Shown here piece after piece: positions 41,771-43,945 of a stretch of 43,945 nucleotides of DNA (position 1 is the stretch's first letter; every line of letters starts with the position of its first letter). This stretch comes from Acidimicrobiaceae bacterium. GTDB taxonomy: Bacteria; Actinomycetota; Acidimicrobiia; Acidimicrobiales; Aldehydirespiratoraceae. Under the pieces are notes generated by a model that did no database searches, was not told the origin of the DNA, and saw only the letters and a list, made by a program, of their open reading frames with translations. The stretch covers positions 1-43,945 of the forward strand of contig JAPOUM010000003.1 in assembly GCA_026708645.1 (NCBI GenBank), read 5' to 3'. The translations under genes and the position numbers were made by a program.

Positions 41771-41964
41771 TCACGGCTCGATGCGTGGATCGCCGGGCGT
41801 CCACCGCGCGTGAATCAACGCGCCGTCTCAACGGAGCCGCTTGGTCTGCTCAGCCCCCTTCACATCAGCGTGAGACCAGCGACTCGGCGCACTCCAGGCA
41901 ATTCAGCATGCGTCAAGCCCACTCGGGGATCGCGAAGCTGCTCTTACTAGAGCACCCTCGTCAT
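41771..41964 (-). pseudogene. Decayed hicBA remnant 1 (HicB C-terminus plus HicA N-terminus)
   Basis: Reading leftwards, 41964-41860 ends with LTHAELPGVRRVAGLTL, the C-terminus of a HicB-type antitoxin, preceded by two in-frame stops. The stop (41860-41862) overlaps a GTG (41861-41863) as GTGA, the usual hicB-hicA junction, and the next frame begins VKGAEQTKRLR before a stop at codon 12 and a second one at 41771. Nucleotides about 41842-41935 align with 43232-43323 in remnant 2. Too broken to be functional. Confidence 0.7.
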
Positions 41965-41968
41965 CTGT

Positions 41969-41974
41969 TATCGT
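41969..41974 (+). promoter_or_regulatory. Predicted -10 (TATCGT) of the SBD-HNH gene
   Basis: TATCGT is followed after 8 nt by TTG at 41983, in frame with the HNH gene. It begins only 4 bp beyond hicBA remnant 1, which supports starting the gene here rather than at ATG 41908 inside the remnant. Confidence 0.45.
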
Positions 41975-41982
41975 CGCTTGCG

Positions 41983-42930
41983 TTGGGGCAACTGGTAGGG
42001 CAAGTGGATCGATTGTGGAACGCCGAAGCCGAGGCGGCGGCCCGTGCCGACTACTGGGTCGGCAAAGTCCAGTCGATCCGACGCTTCGCTAACAAGAACA
42101 AGGACACACGCGCCCCGTACAAACCGCTGCTGCTGCTTTGGCTGATCGGCCGCCTGGCTGCGGGGCATTCCACTGAGGTGTCGTTCAAAGAGTCGGAGCA
42201 AGACCTCAAGCAGCTGATGAGAGGACATCGCTTGGGCCGCAGCGTTCGTGTCGCCTTCCCGTTCGTGTATCTGGGCAGCGACCCCGAGTTGTGGAGGGTG
42301 AAGGACTCAAGCGACAACGACGTATCCAAGATGCCGCAGCAAACCAAGGAGAGTTCTGTCTTCTTGCGCCAAGAGGCGGTCGGTTCACTGGCCCCCGAGT
42401 TCGAGTTGGCGCTTCACGATCCCCATGTGAGGTCACGGGTCGTGAACGCGCTGCTGCACTTGGAGTTCCCCGAGACGCTCCACGAGCAAATCCTCCAGGA
42501 GGTCAATCTCGGTCATCTGGTAGCACGAGAACACTCCCCGAGGGATCCGCGCTTCAAGAATGTCGTGCTGCGGGCCTACGAGGAACGCTGCTCGTTCTGC
42601 GGCTATGACTTGCGCCTGGGCGGCTCACCGGTGGGGATCGACGCCGCCCATGTGCAGATGCGCTCGAAGGGAGGGCCCGACCGCATCGAGAATGGTCTGG
42701 CCCTGTGCGTGCAGCATCACCGCCTGTTCGATTTCGGAGCGCTCGGATTGGATCAAGACCATCGGATCCTCGTCAGCGAGCACCTGAACCTGAGCGAACA
42801 GGAATCAGCGGAGCGCATCAAGGATCTAGTGGGGGCACGGATACGCAAACCGCTGCGCCGCTATCGCCTGCCCGCCGCCGAGCACATCGACTGGCACAGC
42901 AAGAACCTCTTCAAGCACCCCGCCCGTTAG
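41983..42930 (+). CDS. Probable phosphorothioate-DNA-binding HNH restriction endonuclease (SBD-HNH, type IV)
   Basis: From TTG 41983 the product is 315 residues. Residues about 42-175 match the sulfur-binding domain (SBD) of ScoMcrA-like enzymes: TRAPYKPLLLLWLIGRL, FPFVYLGSDPELW, and LHLEFPETLHEQIL. The C-terminal HNH nuclease is complete: RDPRFKNVVLRAYEERC, C203-x2-C206, VGIDAAHV (H223), NGLALCVQHHRLFD (N237, C242, H245, H246). The family cleaves DNA carrying phosphorothioate links made by Dnd systems. An alternative ATG at 41908 would add 25 residues drawn from hicB debris. No dnd genes are in the window. Confidence 0.85.
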   Translation: MGQLVGQVDRLWNAEAEAAARADYWVGKVQSIRRFANKNKDTRAPYKPLLLLWLIGRLAAGHSTEVSFKESEQDLKQLMRGHRLGRSVRVAFPFVYLGSDPELWRVKDSSDNDVSKMPQQTKESSVFLRQEAVGSLAPEFELALHDPHVRSRVVNALLHLEFPETLHEQILQEVNLGHLVAREHSPRDPRFKNVVLRAYEERCSFCGYDLRLGGSPVGIDAAHVQMRSKGGPDRIENGLALCVQHHRLFDFGALGLDQDHRILVSEHLNLSEQESAERIKDLVGARIRKPLRRYRLPAAEHIDWHSKNLFKHPAR

Positions 42931-43073
42931 CGGGCGGGCAGGTTCCGAACCCGACATAGCTCGCCGTCGAAGTCGAAGTCGAGCACCACCGACAGGCAGC
43001 GAACGCGACCGTTGTCACCTTCCGAGCGCAGCACAAGCGTTGAGTTGTCGCAAGCCGTGTCGCGCCTGCTCAA
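42927..43073 (-). CDS. Short DUF2283-like frame, possibly a remnant
   Basis: A 48-codon frame from TTG 43073 to a TAA (42927-42929) that overlaps the HNH gene's TAG. It reads RRDTACDNSTLVLRS and then RCLSVVLDFDFDGELCRVRN, which resembles the D-x-x-x-D-x-L and hydrophobic-D-x-D-x-x-G-x-L pattern of small DUF2283 proteins often found beside toxin-antitoxin genes. It follows the hicA pseudogene in the same frame, 6 bp after its stop. No ATG or ribosome site, so it may be dead too. Confidence 0.35.
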   Translation of the reverse strand: MSRRDTACDNSTLVLRSEGDNGRVRCLSVVLDFDFDGELCRVRNLPAR

Positions 43074-43079
43074 CGATGC

Positions 43080-43259
43080 TCATGTGTTGCTGAGTTGCCT
43101 GATGATCCGCTTCGCTAACGGTTCGTTGATCTCGTTGTGGCGCAGCACCGGCTGATACACGCCTGTCTCAGAGTTCTGATACCAGTCGTGCCTTTAGCCG
43201 TGTCGCGCTAAGACGGACCCGGTCGCATGAACCCGCTTGATCTGCTCAACCCTCTTCAC
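43080..43259 (-). pseudogene. hicA: hicA toxin pseudogene (in-frame TAA at codon 22)
   Basis: HicA is a double-stranded-RNA-binding-fold mRNA interferase of about 60 residues. The frame from GTG 43259 reads VKRVEQIKRVHATGSVLARHG, then TAA (43194-43196), then RHDWYQNSETGVYQPVLRHN and EINEPLAKRIIRQLSNT to a TGA at 43080. This matches HicA end to end, including the catalytic-His region around RHG-x-HDWY, except for the nonsense codon. It overlaps hicB by GTGA. If the stop is real, the toxin is dead. Confidence 0.8.
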
Positions 43260-43432
43260 GCCAAAGTGAGATCGGTGACGCGACGCAGTCCAGGCAGCTC
43301 ACCGCTCGTCAAGTCCGTGTGAAGATCACGAAGCCGCTCTTCCAGGTCTTCCAAAGTCTCGCCTTGCGTCCAGTAATCGGGGAAGTCCTCAAGAAAGCCG
43401 AGCCAGCATCCGTCCTGTTGTCAGTAAACCAT
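43256..43432 (-). pseudogene. hicB: hicB antitoxin pseudogene (in-frame TGA at codon 4)
   Basis: HicB proteins neutralise HicA and repress their operon. From ATG 43432 the frame reads M-V-Y, TGA (43421-43423), then QQDGCWLGFLEDFPDYWTQG, ETLEDLEERLRDLHTDLTSG and ELPGLRRVTDLTLA to the stop at 43256. In relatives the fourth position is Trp in a YW-x-x-DG context, so TGG to TGA is the obvious single lesion. No alternative start allows a full protein. This short HicB type has no DNA-binding domain. Confidence 0.8.
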
Positions 43433-43720
43433 TCTGGTGGTGTGCATAACCGGCTCTCCCAGCGACTGCCTGCGCTCAACCTACCGCCCACAACGCTGTC
43501 GATGCACAACCCGTTCGCTACCGACACCTACCTGCCGGTTAGCGCTCCATCTGCACGCACCGACAGCACCCGCGCTGGACGAGGGGCGCTGGGGTTCAGG
43601 CAGCTTAAAGCTGCTTACCCCTTGTTGCCCAATGAACTGTTATCAATTTTTTCATACATAAAATCATATTTTTACTTGAAATGGTTGTTGTTGTCATACC
43701 CATGTTCTATACTGCTGTTT
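43433..43720 (+). promoter_or_regulatory. Intergenic region with AT-rich promoter of the DUF222 gene
   Basis: No gene seen in these 288 bp. GCAGCTT-A-AAGCTGC near 43600 is a small palindrome. From about 43630 the DNA becomes AT-rich (TTATCAATTTTTTCATACAT), the lowest GC of the window. TATACT at 43708-43713 is followed after 7 nt by ATG 43721, with TTGTTG about 18 bp further upstream as a -35 candidate. Confidence 0.55.
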
Positions 43721-43945
43721 ATGATATTGGAAGCCGCCGAACGAGCCGGGACAGCCGCCGCCGATCTGCTGGCCGCGGTCAGCGCGGGCACCGCATCCAC
43801 TGGCGAGCTGCGCAAGGTGCTGGATGCGACTCGATCGATCACGGCCACGCTCAGCGCCGCACAGACCGGCGCCGCTGAGTTGATCGCCCGACGGGAACGC
43901 CACGGCGACGGCGGCGTCGAGGTGCTGGCGTCATCTGCGGGGTTG
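43721..43945 (+). CDS. DUF222 (HNH nuclease family) protein, N-terminal part only
   Basis: The window ends inside this gene; 75 codons are visible. ATG 43721 opens ILEAAERAGTAAADLLAAV, then SAAQTGAAELIARRERHGDG and GVEVLASSAGL. The Q-T-x-A-A-x-L-I-A-x-R-E-R-H-G-D-G-G motif is typical of the DUF222 region of actinobacterial multi-copy proteins that usually carry a C-terminal HNH domain. Whether the HNH domain is present lies beyond the window. Function of the family is unproven. Confidence 0.8.
   Translation, partial: MILEAAERAGTAAADLLAAVSAGTASTGELRKVLDATRSITATLSAAQTGAAELIARRERHGDGGVEVLASSAGL

Noticed and set aside
41548..41907. N-terminal extension of the HNH protein into the DUF4143 gene
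   Set aside because: Arg-rich out-of-frame copy of the ATPase gene; the restriction-enzyme fold begins after 42000.
1..43945. CRISPR array or complete prophage/insertion sequence
   Set aside because: No regularly spaced palindromic repeats with unique spacers, no transposase and no phage structural genes were seen; the repeats found are short tandem or paired repeats.

Overview
The window is a high-GC bacterial chromosome segment, about two-thirds G+C by eye and almost fully coding. It is most likely from an actinobacterium. The cluster tlyA-nadK-recN-pyrG-xerD and scpA-scpB-rluB-(tyrA-aroA)-cmk follows an order seen across Actinobacteria. Other pointers are a SepX/GlpR-like divisome protein, TlyA, an actinobacterial-type ferrochelatase with a C-terminal cysteine cluster, and a DUF222 protein at the right edge. 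A lineage such as Acidimicrobiia is plausible, but the sequence read by eye does not prove it.

Layout. 1-1.1 kb: 5' part of trigger factor (tig, minus). 1.2-2.0 kb: tRNA-Gly(TCC), a gene-poor patch and an excisionase-like HTH gene. 2.1-3.8 kb: a degenerate P-loop protein coupled to ispH. 4.0-10.2 kb (minus): scpA-scpB-rluB, tyrA-aroA-cmk-plsC. 10.2-17.3 kb: trpS (plus), then tlyA-nadK-recN-pyrG-xerD (minus). 17.5-20.5 kb: an M20 amidohydrolase, the ammonium transporter amt and tRNA-Ala(CGC). 20.6-23.7 kb: a cell-envelope trio (pyruvyl transferase, flippase-like membrane protein, UDP-GlcNAc 2-epimerase family). 23.8-27.3 kb: SepX/GlpR-like, moaC, moaA and moeA/glp. 27.5-33.2 kb: fmdB, an SAF-like membrane protein, uppP, the TldD/TldE protease pair and a PAP2 membrane enzyme. 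33.3-39.7 kb: dxs, nfuA-like, an enoyl-CoA hydratase, ferrochelatase, a small unknown and mutM. 39.9-43.9 kb is the accessory end: a VOC protein, an AAA/DUF4143 ATPase behind a four-unit 23-bp repeat array, a probable phosphorothioate-DNA-dependent HNH restriction enzyme lying between two decayed hicBA toxin-antitoxin remnants, and the start of a DUF222 protein.

How the genes fit together. dxs and ispH are the first and last enzymes of the MEP isoprenoid pathway; uppP recycles the undecaprenyl carrier, and the 20.6-23.7 kb trio probably builds or decorates an envelope polymer. aroA and tyrA serve aromatic amino-acid synthesis. scpAB and xerD serve chromosome segregation. moaA, moaC and moeA make molybdenum cofactor, but moeA and the SepX/GlpR-like gene together also recall the actinobacterial Glp-GlpR division pair.

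The most pervasive signal is transcriptional. At 21 positions a TAnnnT (-10-like) hexamer lies only 6-10 nt upstream of a start codon, which predicts leaderless transcripts (in one case, csaB, starting at a seven-codon upstream ORF). The most hidden signal is the pair of decayed hicBA loci flanking the HNH gene; both are broken by in-frame stops and so escape ordinary ORF calling.
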